Origin: Pyropia yezoensis
Lineage: Eukaryota > Rhodophyta > Bangiophyceae > Bangiales > Bangiaceae
DNA: 64,000 nucleotides
Assembly (NCBI GenBank): GCA_009829735.1
Contig: CM020618.1
Coordinates: 27,504,894 to 27,568,893, forward strand
Reading direction: 5' to 3'
Part shown: positions 49,858-61,553 of the stretch, piece after piece
Layout of the letters: each line of letters starts with the position of its first letter
Position numbering within the stretch: the stretch's first letter is position 1
Position numbers and translations under genes: made by a program
The notes under the pieces: generated by a model
What the model saw: only the letters and a program-made list of their open reading frames with translations
Databases searched by the model: none
What the model was told of the DNA's origin: nothing

Positions 49858-51805
49858 ATGGCTAGCTCGGACCCCCCGTCGTCCGGGGAGTACACGGGTG
49901 ACGCACGTACTTCAGTGCCTTTGAATACTGGTGAGACACAGGTGGGTTTACCTGGGGACGCAAAGGGACTGGAGGTCCCTCAAGCCAGCAGGACTGGACG
50001 TGCAGGCGGGCAACAGGCCACCCCGACTCAGTCGGGAGTTCACTCGGGTGACACTTCTGATGTGGGTGGGCCGAAGTCTGGCCACCGTGTGGTATACTCA
50101 ACGGGAACGTCCCAAGGGGTGAGGACTGTCCCCGCGGGTTCCACTCGGGTTGGAGCCAACTTTGGCTTGGAGCCGTCGCCAACTAGGCTTTCGGAGGACG
50201 GCGGACCTCCGTTGGTCGGCGATGGGCCCCGCGCCCATGCTCCCGGTTGAGACCCCTGAGGAACGTGGTTACCCCTCAGGTGGACTCCCGGAGGCGGACC
50301 GAGACTCAACTGGAGTCGTCAATCCACTCCTCGCGGAAACTGTCCGTCGGGAGGCGACCAATGTGTTGCGGCAGACTTTGCCGGACCTGGTGGTCACGAT
50401 GACGAATACTATTCTGAATCAGATTGTGGCGCGTTTGCCAGATGGCCTTAATGTCCAGACCGGACTGGGGCTTTCGAGCCCGCAGGCGCCGGGGGAATCC
50501 CTCCTCACGCCTTCCTCTGGTCGCCCCGAACAGGGGGCGACACATGTGACTCCCAACGAGGGAGCCACACCATACTCGGTGGGGCGTACGCCCTTCATGG
50601 GGGAGCTCCCCCCGGCAACGCCGGCGGGTACACCAAGCGCGCCGCGCCGGACTACAGGCACTGAGGGTGAACTTACCCCAGTGCCACAGCGGCTGTTCCC
50701 TCAACGTGAGGTGCCGCCCAAGATCCAGGTAGCCCACCCGGTCTACCAGAGGATCTTTGATTGTGAGACCTACGCCCTCCACAACAAGTCGGTGGCGTAT
50801 GGTCCTGACCAGGCCCGAGCCATGGGCCGTGCCAAGAAGAATGCACTTCACTCTTTTGGGCACAAAGCGGAGTGGGATGGAACTCCCCCCCTCCGTGTCT
50901 TTGAGTTCCTACGTCGTTTCACAAAAGCCTGTGACGACAATGCCATAAGTGAAGGCATGGCTTTTTACATGCTACAGGAGTTTACGAAGGGCGACCTGCG
51001 GACAGAACTTATGTCCGTCATGCCCAGCTCCTCAAGTGGAGGCGCTGGGGAGGTGACGTCCTATTTGGAGCTCGTCAACTGGTTGTTGAGGGCCATGGTT
51101 GATGAAGCGGCGTTGGCTTCTCAAGTCGAGGAGTTTACGCAAGCCCATCAGGAAGAGGCGGACGACAAGTTGTCCTTTGCAGAGCGAGTTCGTAAGCACA
51201 ACAATCTTTGTGGGTTTCTTCATCCACAAGCTGTGGTTAAGAGTCGGTTTGTGGAGGGACTCCATTGGTCAGTCCGGATGGAGACCCGGGAGCATAACAC
51301 TGCCTGGGCGACCCTGGCCGAGTTGGCTAGGTTCGCCTACCACAGAGGCGAGGCCTACCGCAAGTTGCGGGAGGAACAACGCCAGGAGCGTCAAGCCGAG
51401 TTGGCCAAGGAACGGGAGGAGGCGCGCCAGGCCAGAGAGTTGAGAGAGGCACGCCGAATCCGCAAGAAGAGGGCGGTAGCTGCCGTGGGAACTTCCCAGG
51501 GTATCTCTTTGTCTTCCCCAGTTGGGAAGACCCCTCCCGGAACGGACCATCGGTGTTGGAACTGCAACTCCGATGGACACTGGGCATTTGATTGCCCCAA
51601 GTTGAGTAAATGCATCCAACAACTTGTTAGGAATGCGAGTAAGAAGTCGGCTACGAACGAAGTACGTTCACGCCGCGAGGGTGGGTCTCGACCGGTCGTT
51701 GCGGTCGCCACACCCTCGGCGGAGGAGGCGGACACGTCGTCCTCGGACTCGTCGTCTTCCTCCCCGCCCTCAGATTAGGACGCCAAGTCGGCGGGAAACG
51801 AATGA
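49858..51805 (+). CDS. gag: Gag polyprotein, family-3 retroelement
   Basis: ATG at 49858 (MASSDPPSSGEYTG) opens a Gly/Thr/Pro-rich N-terminus that ends in its own frame at 50250. The remainder (from about 50240) is one frame down, so there is a frame break. The body has a capsid-type helical region (about 50720-51440, FEFLRRFTKACDDNAIS), a basic charged helix and one CCHC knuckle CWNCNSDGHWAFDC. A Ser-rich tail reaches TAG at 51776-51778 and, past it, DAKSAGNE-TGA (51803-51805). The last codons align with the NE-stop ends of families 1 and 2. This indicates that the TAG at 51776 is normally read or is a mutation. Confidence 0.82.
51793..51799 (+). promoter_or_regulatory. -1 programmed frameshift heptamer G GGA AAC (family 3), overlapping a gag/pol ATGA
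   Basis: The gag codons are GCG GGA AAC GAA TGA, giving GGGAAAC in the correct phase one codon before the stop. The pol frame is -1. The gag stop also overlaps an ATG in the pol frame (ATGA, 51802-51805), so reinitiation is an alternative. Confidence 0.7.
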
Positions 51806-54800
51806 CCGTTGGGGCTGGTCGTCCGAAGCTCACAACGGCAGCCTCGGCCAAGTGGGCCAGGAGGACGAACCAGCCGTGCCGGATACTGCGGCGACCTAAG
51901 GGAGTCCGCCCACCTCGGGTAGGACTCCCCAAGAACGTAAACCCACGTCGGGTCATCGCGGTGCTGACGGGTGAGAATTTCCAGGTGGCTGGACGGGTGC
52001 AACTTGCCCCCGGCCGCGCCTGTTGTGCCCGTATCGTACTTGATACCGGTTCAGGAGCCTCCTTGATACGCAAGTCGCTATTACCAAAGGAGATAAAGCT
52101 CCAACGCTGGAAGTCTAAAGCTGACCATCTGATCGATATCAATGGCGGGGTACTTCCCATCGTTGGTGCCGTGACCCTACCAACTAGGTTGGGGACCCAT
52201 GAGGTCGACGTGTCCTATGGTGTAGTTGAGAATATATCGGTACCCCTGCTTCTGGGAACCCCTTATGTTGTTACACAAGTGCCTTTGATTTGTGGCCCTG
52301 AGTACTGGGTCAAGCTGATGAATGAAGAGACTGTCCCCATCCTTGGTAAGGGAAAGTCTGTGGCTCCTGTGACAGTCTCACAGTCGAAGCCTGTTTGCTC
52401 TGCGAGGGAAGGGTTTACTGCTACCCTGCGTTTAGCCCGTAAAGTCACGTTGCCCCCCAACTCGGTGGCGCACGTTGATGTTGTAACTGATTATACGGGG
52501 AACGGGTTGGTGCACCCTCACCCCCGTCTTGCTCGCAAGCACCAAGTGCATGTCGCCCTTGGCACGATGGACTCCAAAGCCGGAGTCCCGTGGAGGATCC
52601 AGGTGATGAACCTGAGCTCGTCGCCCAAGTACTTCAAGTCGGGAGCCAAGTTCTGCTATATCGACCAACATGAGGGACCGGTAGTAGCGGTCACCCTCAA
52701 CGCGGGCGCAAGTAGCGACCCGAAGCCCGAAAAGGAGAAGCATCAAGCCAAGTCGGCCGCCTCTCCTCGGCCCCATGTGAACATGGAGGGTGTCCCGCCC
52801 AGGTTGAGGGTTCAAGTTGAACGCCTCTTGGACCAATATCACAAGTTGTGGGATGGCCAATTGGGACTCATGAGATCCACCGAACACCGGATCGAGTTGA
52901 AGCCCGGTGCACCCCCTATACGCCAACAACCGTATAGAGGAGGACCCCGTTCAAGGGCCCTCGTTAAGGAGCAAGTTGCTCGCATGGAGGCCCTCGATGT
53001 GATCGAGGCCAGCAACGCCGAGTGGGCGAGTCCGGTGGGTATCGTCCCCAAAGTTGATGGGACCCCCCGGTTCTGTATCGACTACCGTAAGCTCAACGAG
53101 AGCACGGTGAAGGACAGTTATCCCCTACCTAGGATGGACGACTGTCTGGACTCTCTGGGGGAGGCGAACGTGTTCTCTACCCTGGACTGTAACGCGGGGT
53201 ACTGGCAAATTCCCATTGCCCCGGAGGACAGGCATAAAACTACCTTTACCTGTCACTGTGGTACCTACCAGTGCAAGCGCCTACCGTTTGGTCTGTGTAA
53301 CGCGCCGGCAACTTTCCAGCTCGCTGTGGACATGATTCTTGGCCGGAGTACGGTGGCAGATCTGTCTCGTGTACCTAGACGATATCATTGTGTTCTCCCG
53401 AAGTCCGGAGGAACACATTGGCCATCTTGGCCAGGTGTTCAAGCTACTTGCTGACGCCGGTGTGTCACTGAAGGCGAGTAAGTGCCACTTCTTCACTCAA
53501 GAGGTGGAATACTTGGGACATGTTGTCCGTCCGGGGCGTCTCAGTGTCAACGAGAGAAACTTGAGGGCCATCCTTAAGGCTCAGTACCCCCGGACCCAGA
53601 CCCAGATGAGGAGCTTCCTCGGGATGTGTAACGTGTACCGACGTTTCACCCAGGGCTTCGCCAAGGTGGCGAAGCCGTTGAATGAGCTAGTGAGCTCAAC
53701 GCTACCGAAGAACCTGCCTCCCCCAAGTCGGATGGAGCAGGAATCCTTTGAGACTCTTCGGGACCATCTGCTGAAGCCCCCTATCCTGGCTATTCCCAAG
53801 TTGGGAGGCCACTACATCCTGGATGTGAACGCTAGCTACGACCAACTTGGTTGTGTGTTGCTTCAGCAGCAGCCGGACAAGGAGTACTTGCCGGTGGGAT
53901 ACTTCAGCAAGGGGCTGAACTCGGCCGAGAAGAACTACGGAGTCACCGAGTTGGAAGGACTCGCAGTGGTGTGGGCGGTGACGTCACTTCGTCACTACCT
54001 AGAGGGTGAGAAGTTCCCCATCCGCTGTGACCACCGCGCGTTGCAGTTCATCTTCAAGACGGACTGTACGAACACCCTTCTCAACCGGTGGAGGGTGCGA
54101 CTGGCACCCTTCAACTTTGATATTGTGTACCGACCTGGCAGGCAACGTGCCCTTGCCGACGGCCTCTCTCGGGTACCTATCGAGGGGCTGGACACTAACC
54201 CAGTCGATGAGGACATCCCCATCGTGGGAGTAGTCACGCGCTCGGGTCAGGCGTTGAACCCCGAGGCGCCAGGGAACAAAAAGTACTTGCCCCTGTCCCT
54301 GGAAGAGGTGGTGAAGGCCCAGGCCGAGGATCCCTTCTGCAAGTCGCAGAGGGATACATTGGATACGGTGGTAGAGACGCGGTTCTTTCTGGGAGACGAT
54401 GGCCTCTTCATGATGAGGGGGGTATTCCAGGGGACCGAACAACTTGTCGTCCCCGCATCCCTCAAGGACAGTATCCTTGAGAGGGAGCACAACGCTCCCA
54501 CGGGTGGACACCTGGGGTCTAGTAAACTGTACCAGACCCTGAGGACCAGGTACTACTGGCCGTCCATGGTGGTGGACATCTACAGTTGGGTGGCTGCCTG
54601 CACAAGTTGTGCACAGAACCTTCTGATGGAGCGGCGGCCTAGTACGGCTATGCTATTGTTCCCGGCCAAGGAGCCCTTCGCCGCGTTGGCGATGGACATC
54701 CTTGGGCCACTGCCAGTGACCGAGGAGGGCAACCAGTACCTCCTGGTCATCTGTGACCGCTTCACGAAACTTACGCGAGCGATCCCACTGGCAGAGATCA

Positions 54801-55780
54801 CGGCCATGTCGGTCGTGTCAGCCTTCCTAGATCACTGGGTTGCCGCGTATGGCATTCCGGATAGTACACTATCGGACAATGGACCGCAATTTGCGTCTGT
54901 ACTGTTTCAGGGAGTGCTGGATATGTTGGGGTTTAAGGCAAACTATGCTCCCCCCTACCACCCACAAACTAACGGGCAGGTGGAGCGCTTCAACAAAACT
55001 ATTGTTCGGCAGCTGCGCCACTATGTGAGTGAGCATGTGAAAACGTGGGACCAATACATTTCTATCCTTACTACTGCCTACAATTCTCAGGTTCACTCAT
55101 CTACCGGGGAAGTACCCCTCGCTTTTGTGATCCCCCGTGGCGTGCGGTCTATTGCCGTGCGGCGGCCGCTCCCAACTAGGGAGGATGGTGGCAGTGCGCC
55201 TACTCCTACTGAGAGTAAGGCGGAGTTCGCTGCTAGTCTTGAAAACCTCATCCCTAAAGTCAGGGCTGAGATGGACAAAGCACAAAAGCGCTACAAGCGT
55301 ACCTTTGACAAAAAGGTGCGCAGCGCCAAGCATGTCCCCGAGCAGGGCGACTGGGTATTGGTCCACTCACACACCCCAACTTGGGGTAAGTTGGTATTCC
55401 AGACGAAGGGGCCGTACCAGGTCCTTCGTACTGATGGGCGGCGCTTCACCATCGAAAGTGACGATGGGGTCCGCACAGTGAACGGACAGGACGTGGTCAA
55501 AGTTGCACCACCGCCTGCAGGCGACCCAGCTTCGGCGCGTGCTTTGGAAGCGTGGCGCCTCCCCTCACTGCCTGCGGCCAAACAGGGCCCGCAGGAGTAC
55601 GTGTTCGATAAGTTCATCGACCACGGATGGGATGAGGACACTGACCGCCTCATGTTGAGGGTGCGTTGGTTTGGCTACAAAGCCAAGGATGATACGTGGG
55701 AGTATGTGGAGGACCTTCCCGCTGAGAAGGTCCGGGCGTACTGTGCCCGGAATGAGATAGACCCTAACAGCCCTCCCTGA
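51802..55780 (+). CDS. pol: Pol polyprotein with chromodomain, family-3 retroelement
   Basis: Domains in order are protease (LDTGSGASLIRK, about 52040), reverse transcriptase (FCIDYRKLNE, LPFGLCNAPATFQ, YLDD near 53370), RNase H (DVNASYDQLG, RCDHRALQF) and integrase (H...H and CTSCAQN; MDILGPLP, DNGPQFAS and the Glu of GQVERFN). A chromodomain follows (about 55590-55740, EYVFDKFIDHG, VRWFGYKAKDDTW). It ends in TGA. An extra G in the run near 53340 shifts the frame just before YLDD; everything else is open. Chromodomains are known to target such elements to chromatin. Confidence 0.92.
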
Positions 55781-55897
55781 ACATGAGGGAAGGCCGAGCA
55801 ACAGTGCCAAGAGAGTGCTTCAAGTCGAAGTGGTACGCAGAGTGGCTTTTAACTACAGCCCTAACCCTCACACTCTCACAAAAAATGCACCTGCCAA

Positions 55898-57121
55898 CTA
55901 GGCATGCATGCTAGACTCTCCAACCCCACGGCCCTCGCCCTCACGTAGAGGCGAGCGGCGAGACCCACGGCGATAACGCTCCCCACCAGTCGGCGGGGCC
56001 GGCGGCTCCAAGTCGGAACCGCCGCGCCCCTCACGGTCGCGCAAGTGGCGACGACCGCAGCTGCCCGTCTGTTTAGTCTTGCGCGCAAGTTGGCGACGCA
56101 GACGCCGGACCGACTCCGACTCTGACGGAGTCGAGGACTCCGAGACGGAGTAAGATAACTCGTCTTCCGACACGGAGGGAGAGCGCCGCGAGTGTCGGCG
56201 ACGACGGCGAGGAGGCGAGTATGCCCGGCTCGCACGACGTTTGCCACGCCCAAGTGGGGCTGGCTGGGGCATAATAGCCCCAATGCGAGCCAACTCGGCC
56301 GTCATAAACCCCGCTACCGACTCGCAACTCGCGGTCGCCACAGCCGTACGGACGCGCTCCTCAAGTTGGGGAGTCTCGGAAACTTGAAGGGTTGCAGCCG
56401 ACGCGGCCAACCAAGAAATGGTGCGCACCAACGTGGTGATCATCATCTCGGCGGTCAAGGGCATGGCCGGCAGTACCAACTTGGGGTAGACCGTGAGTAG
56501 GGTGGCCCCCAAGATGGGGGACACCGGGGTGGATGTCTCAACAGCAACGCTTATCAGGATGTCCCCGTGCGGCTGGAGTGGGACAGGAGGAAGCGGAGGG
56601 GCTCGCCGAGTTGGCGGAGCCCGAGAGTAACCGCGACCCCTACTCGGTGCCCCCGCAGTGGGTTGAGTCATATGGTTATCATATGAGGGCACGGCCATAA
56701 CTATGGGCCCGCGGGAAGATCGGCGCAACTTGTGCTCGATGCTCTCCCACTCGATGAGTTTATGGAGGCGCAGCATCTCCTCGAGTAGAGTGAGCTGTCC
56801 CGATGAGCACCCCTCAGCAACTGGCTGAGGGGTGAGCTGCTCCAAACCTTGGATAAGCCGGGGGGATAGATGCCAGAGCATCCCCCGCCGCCGGACACAA
56901 GACACCCAGGTCGACATGACCTCGAGGAGCCACTGGGTTGCCAACATGGCGAACAACAGGTGGTCCGGGCTAGCCGTCAACATGACGGAGCCGAAGTGGT
57001 CGAGCAACCGTGGTAGTAGCGCCGGGTGACGCGGGCATACAATCCCCCGGAGCGACCGCGGGGCCCCCGCCGGAAGTCCCGGCGGGCGCCACATCGCAGG
57101 ATGTATCCACCATCCGTTCAT
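55898..57121 (-). CDS. Antisense additional ORF (aORF) of family-3 retroelement
   Basis: A 407-residue uninterrupted frame lies opposite to gag-pol between pol and the 3' LTR. The N-terminal half is helical (LLDHFGSVMLTASPDHLLFA, RLIQGLEQLTP). A Pro/Arg linker follows, then a second helical block (LVRTISWLAASAATLQV, VAGFMTAELARIG) and a Ser/Arg/Glu-rich tail (RRRRRHSRRSPSVSEDE). Position, orientation, size and the SR-like tail match the family-1 antisense ORF. The open frame survives in a young element. A segment upstream in another frame (to 57326) may be an extra 5' part. Function is unknown. Confidence 0.65.
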   Translation of the reverse strand: MNGWWIHPAMWRPPGLPAGAPRSLRGIVCPRHPALLPRLLDHFGSVMLTASPDHLLFAMLATQWLLEVMSTWVSCVRRRGMLWHLSPRLIQGLEQLTPQPVAEGCSSGQLTLLEEMLRLHKLIEWESIEHKLRRSSRGPIVMAVPSYDNHMTQPTAGAPSRGRGYSRAPPTRRAPPLPPVPLQPHGDILISVAVETSTPVSPILGATLLTVYPKLVLPAMPLTAEMMITTLVRTISWLAASAATLQVSETPQLEERVRTAVATASCESVAGFMTAELARIGAIMPQPAPLGRGKRRASRAYSPPRRRRRHSRRSPSVSEDELSYSVSESSTPSESESVRRLRRQLARKTKQTGSCGRRHLRDREGRGGSDLEPPAPPTGGERYRRGSRRSPLREGEGRGVGESSMHA

Positions 57122-57495
57122 CCACGGAGTACGACATCAACCCCTGGGTCATCATGGCTCTCCCCAAGTTAGGGAGAGACAACGCGGCTGCAGCTGCACG
57201 AGAACCACCTCCAGTTGAGGGGGACTCGGATCGTGGGTAGACGGGTGGCCTCCCCAGCGTGGGGCGGCCCCGTGGAAGGTGAAGGGGAGGTGGTGGTGAT
57301 GGTGAAGTGTGAACCGAGGAGAGCAAGCTGCCGAGTGGGCAAGCTTGAGGAGAGGGGCGGTCAACGTGACCGCCTCCACATCCGCGCTACGTACTCAAGG
57401 GGGGGGACAGCAAGTCGCGCCCCCAACGCCGAGACGTGCGTTTACGCACCCCCTCACAGGGCCGACCGGGTCGGTCGGAACTGAGGAGAGGGGAG

Positions 57496-57964
57496 TGTGG
57501 CAGTATTGACCCCCAGGTAGGGGGGCAACACGTGCCATGCACGGGGCGGCAGGCCACTAGCCTGATCCGTTCCTCCCCCTGCATTTGGGTCCATATTCCC
57601 TAAGTTTGGGATAGTTAGCTTAGTAGTGAATCCAACTTGGATTTGAGGGTTTTCTGCATTTATCGTCTTGAATTTTCGTGTGGCCCGGTGGGCAGGTGCT
57701 GGGGTGGGAGATTCTGAGTGGCGAGATTCTGAGTGGACCCTGGGGGGATAAGGGGAGGGACAGCGGGGCTTGGCCCTGCGTCCCCGTCCCGACCAAGAAA
57801 CTGTTGGACCACACACCATCCTCTTGTTTGTCAGTGGGGGGTTTGCCCCACAACAGGGACAGAGTGTGTGCGACTTGCACTTCTTCCGGTTCCCCCGACA
57901 CGGGAGGCAGCCCTTGTACACCGCCCCAACTTGGGTGTCGTGTGTGCAAGTGGTTTTTGCCACA
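57496..57964 (+). repeat. 3' LTR of family-3 element
   Basis: It is nearly identical to 49271-49738, with an extra G in the run near 57835. It is preceded by a purine-rich stretch (ctgaggagaggggag) that is a good polypurine-tract candidate. Confidence 0.92.
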
Positions 57965-57969
57965 GGCGG
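57965..57969. repeat. Target-site duplication GGCGG, right copy
   Basis: It is the partner of 49266-49270. The next base begins the fifth minisatellite unit. Confidence 0.88.
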
Positions 57970-58078
57970 CACAACACGTCAGTAGCTGCAACGAATGTGG
58001 GCGCCCTCCCCGCCACGTCCCCTCTCCGGACCCTGCAACTCTTCCCGCCGAGCGCTTCTCGGCAGACAAGAAGGCCGC
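57970..58078. repeat. 110-bp minisatellite, fifth unit (right of family-3 element)
   Basis: It begins cacaacacgtcagtagctgc and ends near gcagacaagaaggcc. It is the continuation of the array at 48829-49270. Confidence 0.8.
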
Positions 58079-59751
58079 AACGACACTGCGGCCGGGTGGA
58101 CGGCGGGTGAGCGAACTCCGGGCCTTTTACACACATGCTCACAGGAGGTATCGTTCAGTTCTGTACGGAATGCGAGGGAAGAAAAGTGTGCGCATGGGTG
58201 CAATGCTACTTTTATGGTCCGTTTTACTCTCCACTGTCGGGCAGGAATGTGTTCAGAAGGATGCGCATTGCCGACAAGCGCTCTCCATTCTGTCCAAACG
58301 CAGGTGGCGTCACTCCAACCTTTTCACGCCGCCCCATGTCAGCGCAGTCAGGCACAATGTGGACGATGCGCACAACGTCCTTCACAGGCACCAGACAAAG
58401 GTTGACTTGTCAAATGCCGTCGCCGTCGTCTTGCCGTCGACTGGCAGACCACTTCAGCTGCGTGCGGCCACGGGCAGACAATGGGCACTGGTCCGCTCCC
58501 ACCACGCGCTCCATCGCTGCTACAACGGCAAAGTCGTCACCATTCTGATAGCGGACCAGCAGGCGCACTTTATCATACTGTACTGCATGATCCGCACCAG
58601 AACGCGCTGCCCGGTACTCAACATGATCGTACCACTCTCTACCGAAGAACGAGAGCGATGCACGCACAACCTGGCGCCTGTCACCGACAGGAAGCTGTGC
58701 GTTGAAGAAGATGTGACCAGGCACTGCAATGCGCTCCCGTTCAGGCACACATAGGACCGAACCAAGATTGGCCAGCCCGGCTCTCGTCGACAGCTTCGCG
58801 ACACGCTCGTGTGGAAGGTGCGTAGTGCGTGCGCGCCGCATGGTCGAGCCAACCGTCTCCTCGTCGGCGGTGTAGCCGCCATCCCCTGCTGGGGCGCTTT
58901 GTGACGCGGCCGCCTTGTACTCCGCTTGCCTCGCAGATGCGTTGCGGCGCAGCACGACCCGCGTGCCGTAAGCGTGGCGCACAAGCTGTCTTGTCTATCC
59001 CGACCTCTGATTCGTCCGACTGCAGCGTTGCTCATCGGCCTTGTGCCATTGCTCGTTGACACTTGTGCTGGCGTTCATTATGTTCCCGTGGTACTTAACC
59101 GAGTGAAGGACGTGGCAAAGTACGCGGTGGATCTTCGTCGTCCTCACGTGGCCCAAGATCGGCGTGACGTATCCGACAATAACGTCCTGCGCCTGCTGCG
59201 CGACCGAGATTCCTTTCGATAGTGTCATAGGTTCACCTGAGGCCGCACCAACGCGGCGGGTGATCCGACCGACCGGCATAGCGTACTCGGCAATCATCGC
59301 GGTGACAGCTGCGAGAAGGGGCGTGTCTGAGAAGGCCACCCGGTAGGCATCCCAGTTAAACGTCATCTCGGGGCGCGCAGACGTTTTGGTCTTGCTTGGG
59401 GTACAAGGTCCGTCGACATCAGGCTCGTGCTCTGCATCTGCCTGGGAGCCGCACAGTGCGCCGACGAGCTGTTTTGCCGCTGCGCCACCGTCATCGCCGT
59501 CGGTAGAGCCATGAGCTCCAGTCCCGCTCTTAGGAAGGCCGAGATCAAACAGACCCGCTACCAGGAACGGCAGGATCCACACGCCGTGACGCTGCTCCCT
59601 CCCCGTGTAGGTCGCCTGCTTCTCATCCTCAGTGATGAAGTAGCTGCAGACCAACAAAACAATCACTCGGGCAAAGGCAAGGGAAGAGTTCAACCAGTCG
59701 TGGACCAAGCACTTGTCAGTCATGGAGTGAGCCGGCATTGACCGCAATCCG

Positions 59752-59815
59752 CTTGTCCAGGAAAGCAGAGACGAAGACAGCGGTCATGAAAACGACAGTG
59801 CCACCCCACACGTAC
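59752..59815 (-). other. Candidate 64-bp intron in transposase-like gene
   Basis: The donor is CCGTG|GTACGT and the acceptor GGACAAG|CGGATT, with a pyrimidine-rich stretch (ttcgtctctgctttcc) before it. It joins the second segment to the frame containing PAHSMTDKCLVHDW. Confidence 0.45.
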
Positions 59816-59988
59816 CACGGTCTCACGCTTGACGCCTTGCTGCGCCTTCCCAGGTCAAGAAGGCGTCTGTACGCCTCGGCGTATGTGGCGGAGAGTGACC
59901 CACACACAGGCTGATAGCTGGCACACACGGATGGGAAGACGTTAACAAGCCGCCGGACCAGTTCTCGTGTGATGCTCAAATCCAGAAC

Positions 59989-60041
59989 CTGCGCTCACAA
60001 CAGAGACCACCGCGGGCAACAACAAGTGCAAAGGGCAACAC
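59989..60041 (-). other. Candidate 53-bp intron in transposase-like gene
   Basis: The donor is CTTCAA|GTGTTG and the acceptor GAGCGCAG|GTTCTG on the minus strand. It joins HVRNLQ to VLDLSITREL in frame. Confidence 0.5.
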
Positions 60042-60507
60042 TTGAAGATTACGCACGTGAGTCAAGCGCATCGTAAGCGGGCACTCACGACAACTCGGGC
60101 AGCGCACACCCTCAACAGCACCGTTGTTGCCCACGTCAAAGACCAATGAGCTTACGTGCAGGACGTCAATGGCCACAATCATGCACAAAAGGAACGGCAT
60201 GGTGCAAAGCCCCGCCATGGCAGCCAGCGCCGGCGGCTCGCTATTGATGCTCCACTCCTTCTCAATGTGGAGATGCCGTTTTCTCTCCCGCCGATTCTTG
60301 CGGTGCTCATAGGCCTCCAGCTGCCGCTCGACGACGGAGAGAGGAGGGCGTTCCTTGGCGATAATGTAAGTGGTTCTACGTACCTTAGGCGCCTAGCACG
60401 CAGAACACACAGAGAAACAACCCACCAAGAAAGCGGGGAGACAGGAGAGACACCGAACCGCCGACCGCCTGGCTAGTTCACGCGGGGATCCGCGATCAGG
60501 ACGACAG

Positions 60508-60878
60508 TGTTCAAGCACACGCAAGTCTGTTTTTTACGAAGGGGGAACCAACGCGCACCCCCACGCACACTCTTACCCTCTCTCACCCGCACCCAGCAAC
60601 CCTCCACACCGGGCCACGTGCAGGCCAATCAAAACCCTCCAACATGTCCGGAGGGCCCCCTCCCCCACGGATCATCCCTGCCAGCGGGGCAGGAACCTCC
60701 AGGATACGGGGAAGAGGAGCCCCGCCGGACATCAGTGCCAACACTCAAGATCTCCCCAATCTCACAATCACGCAAAATACACAATCAAAATCCAAACCCC
60801 AAATGCATCCTATCCCGGAATATTGACCAATGGCCAATTCCGGTCAGGGGAAAATCCCATACACTGGAACTCCCAACA
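60508..60878 (+). repeat. Possible solo or 5' LTR of another element (371 bp)
   Basis: The segment starts TGTTCAAGC and ends CCCAACA, giving inverted TGTT/AACA ends. It is followed at once by tgggctccagaacca, which could be a primer-binding site different from that of families 1-3. No second copy is in the window, so this rests on termini and context only. Downstream sequence (60880-61553) has degenerate Gly/Pro/Arg-rich frames, one with a gag-like helix (LRETIVATIVARLAG), cut off by the family-2 LTR at 61554. Confidence 0.3.
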
Positions 60879-61553
60879 TGGGCTCCAGAACCAATGGCGA
60901 CCCGGTCCCATCTCCATAGGAGGGGACCAATCGCAAGCCAGTAAAATCCCAAGGGGCCAAATCGGCCCCGTCCTCCTCACTAGGAGGGTGGGCACAGGGG
61001 TACGACGCGATCTTTTCGAGGTCCCCCCACGTGGAGGGCCCATAGGGTTCCTACACCTCCCACACCTCCAGGGGGTTGCAACCCGCGACCCAGGCACCGG
61101 GGCAAAAATCTTCCGGGTGCCCAACGGGCGGCGGAGGCAATGCCACTTGGCAACATGCCGTCCCCACCGCCGAGTGTACCCACCCCATGGGGGCGTGGAT
61201 GACACTGGGTCAGCTCGGCCCAATGGTTTCCTCCCTTCGGGAGACAATCGTGGCCACAATCGTCGCGCGACTGGCGGGATACGTGGGGACACCCCCTCCA
61301 AACCACCACCCGAGGGGTGGGGGACGCAACAAGGATGGAGCCCGTCTCCTCCCACGGCCCTGCCAGAACGGGGTGGGGACGTGCGGGGCAGGCTCTCCTG
61401 GCTCAGCCGGGAGCGAGGGGTATTCACCCGATTGGGGTGGACCCGGGAAGGGGGGTTTACAACGGGTGCTCGCCGCGAGGGCGGCCACCGTCTTCTCCCC
61501 TCCTTCGTCACCTCTCGCTTCTACCGGCCGGCGTGCATCCCCCTCTTCCTCAC

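Larger units (their letters stand above)
49271..57964 (+). mobile_element. Young Ty3/gypsy chromovirus-type retrotransposon, family 3 (8.69 kb)
   Basis: LTRs of 468 and 469 bp (49271-49738, 57496-57964) with TGTGGCAG...TTGCCACA termini are flanked by a perfect GGCGG duplication (49266-49270, 57965-57969). By eye the LTRs differ at about six positions (~1.3%), so the insertion is recent. Gag, a -1 slip site, pol with protease, RT, RNase H, integrase and chromodomain, and an uninterrupted antisense ORF are present. The visible lesions are frame breaks in gag (near 50240) and pol (near 53340). The element sits inside a minisatellite unit. Confidence 0.93.
58224..60378 (-). pseudogene. Intron-containing transposase-like gene, interrupted
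   Basis: Three minus-strand segments join through short introns (59989-60041 and 59752-59815). The first ends with a Cys pair (VRCPSC) and THVRNLQ. The second has VLDLSITRELVRRLVNVFP. The third carries KIHRVLCHVLHSVKYHGN, NEQWHK and RTNQR, then VRLLVRYQNGDDF and VVRIVHIVPD. Blocks of this kind (zinc-binding start, GN...NE..HK...TN, and a C-terminal ...VHIVPD) remind me of large eukaryotic DNA-transposon transposases of the KDZ/Plavaka sort, but I cannot prove it. A TAG (58995-58997) and a TGA (58410-58412) interrupt the frame, and the 5' end is undefined near 60378. Confidence 0.35.
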
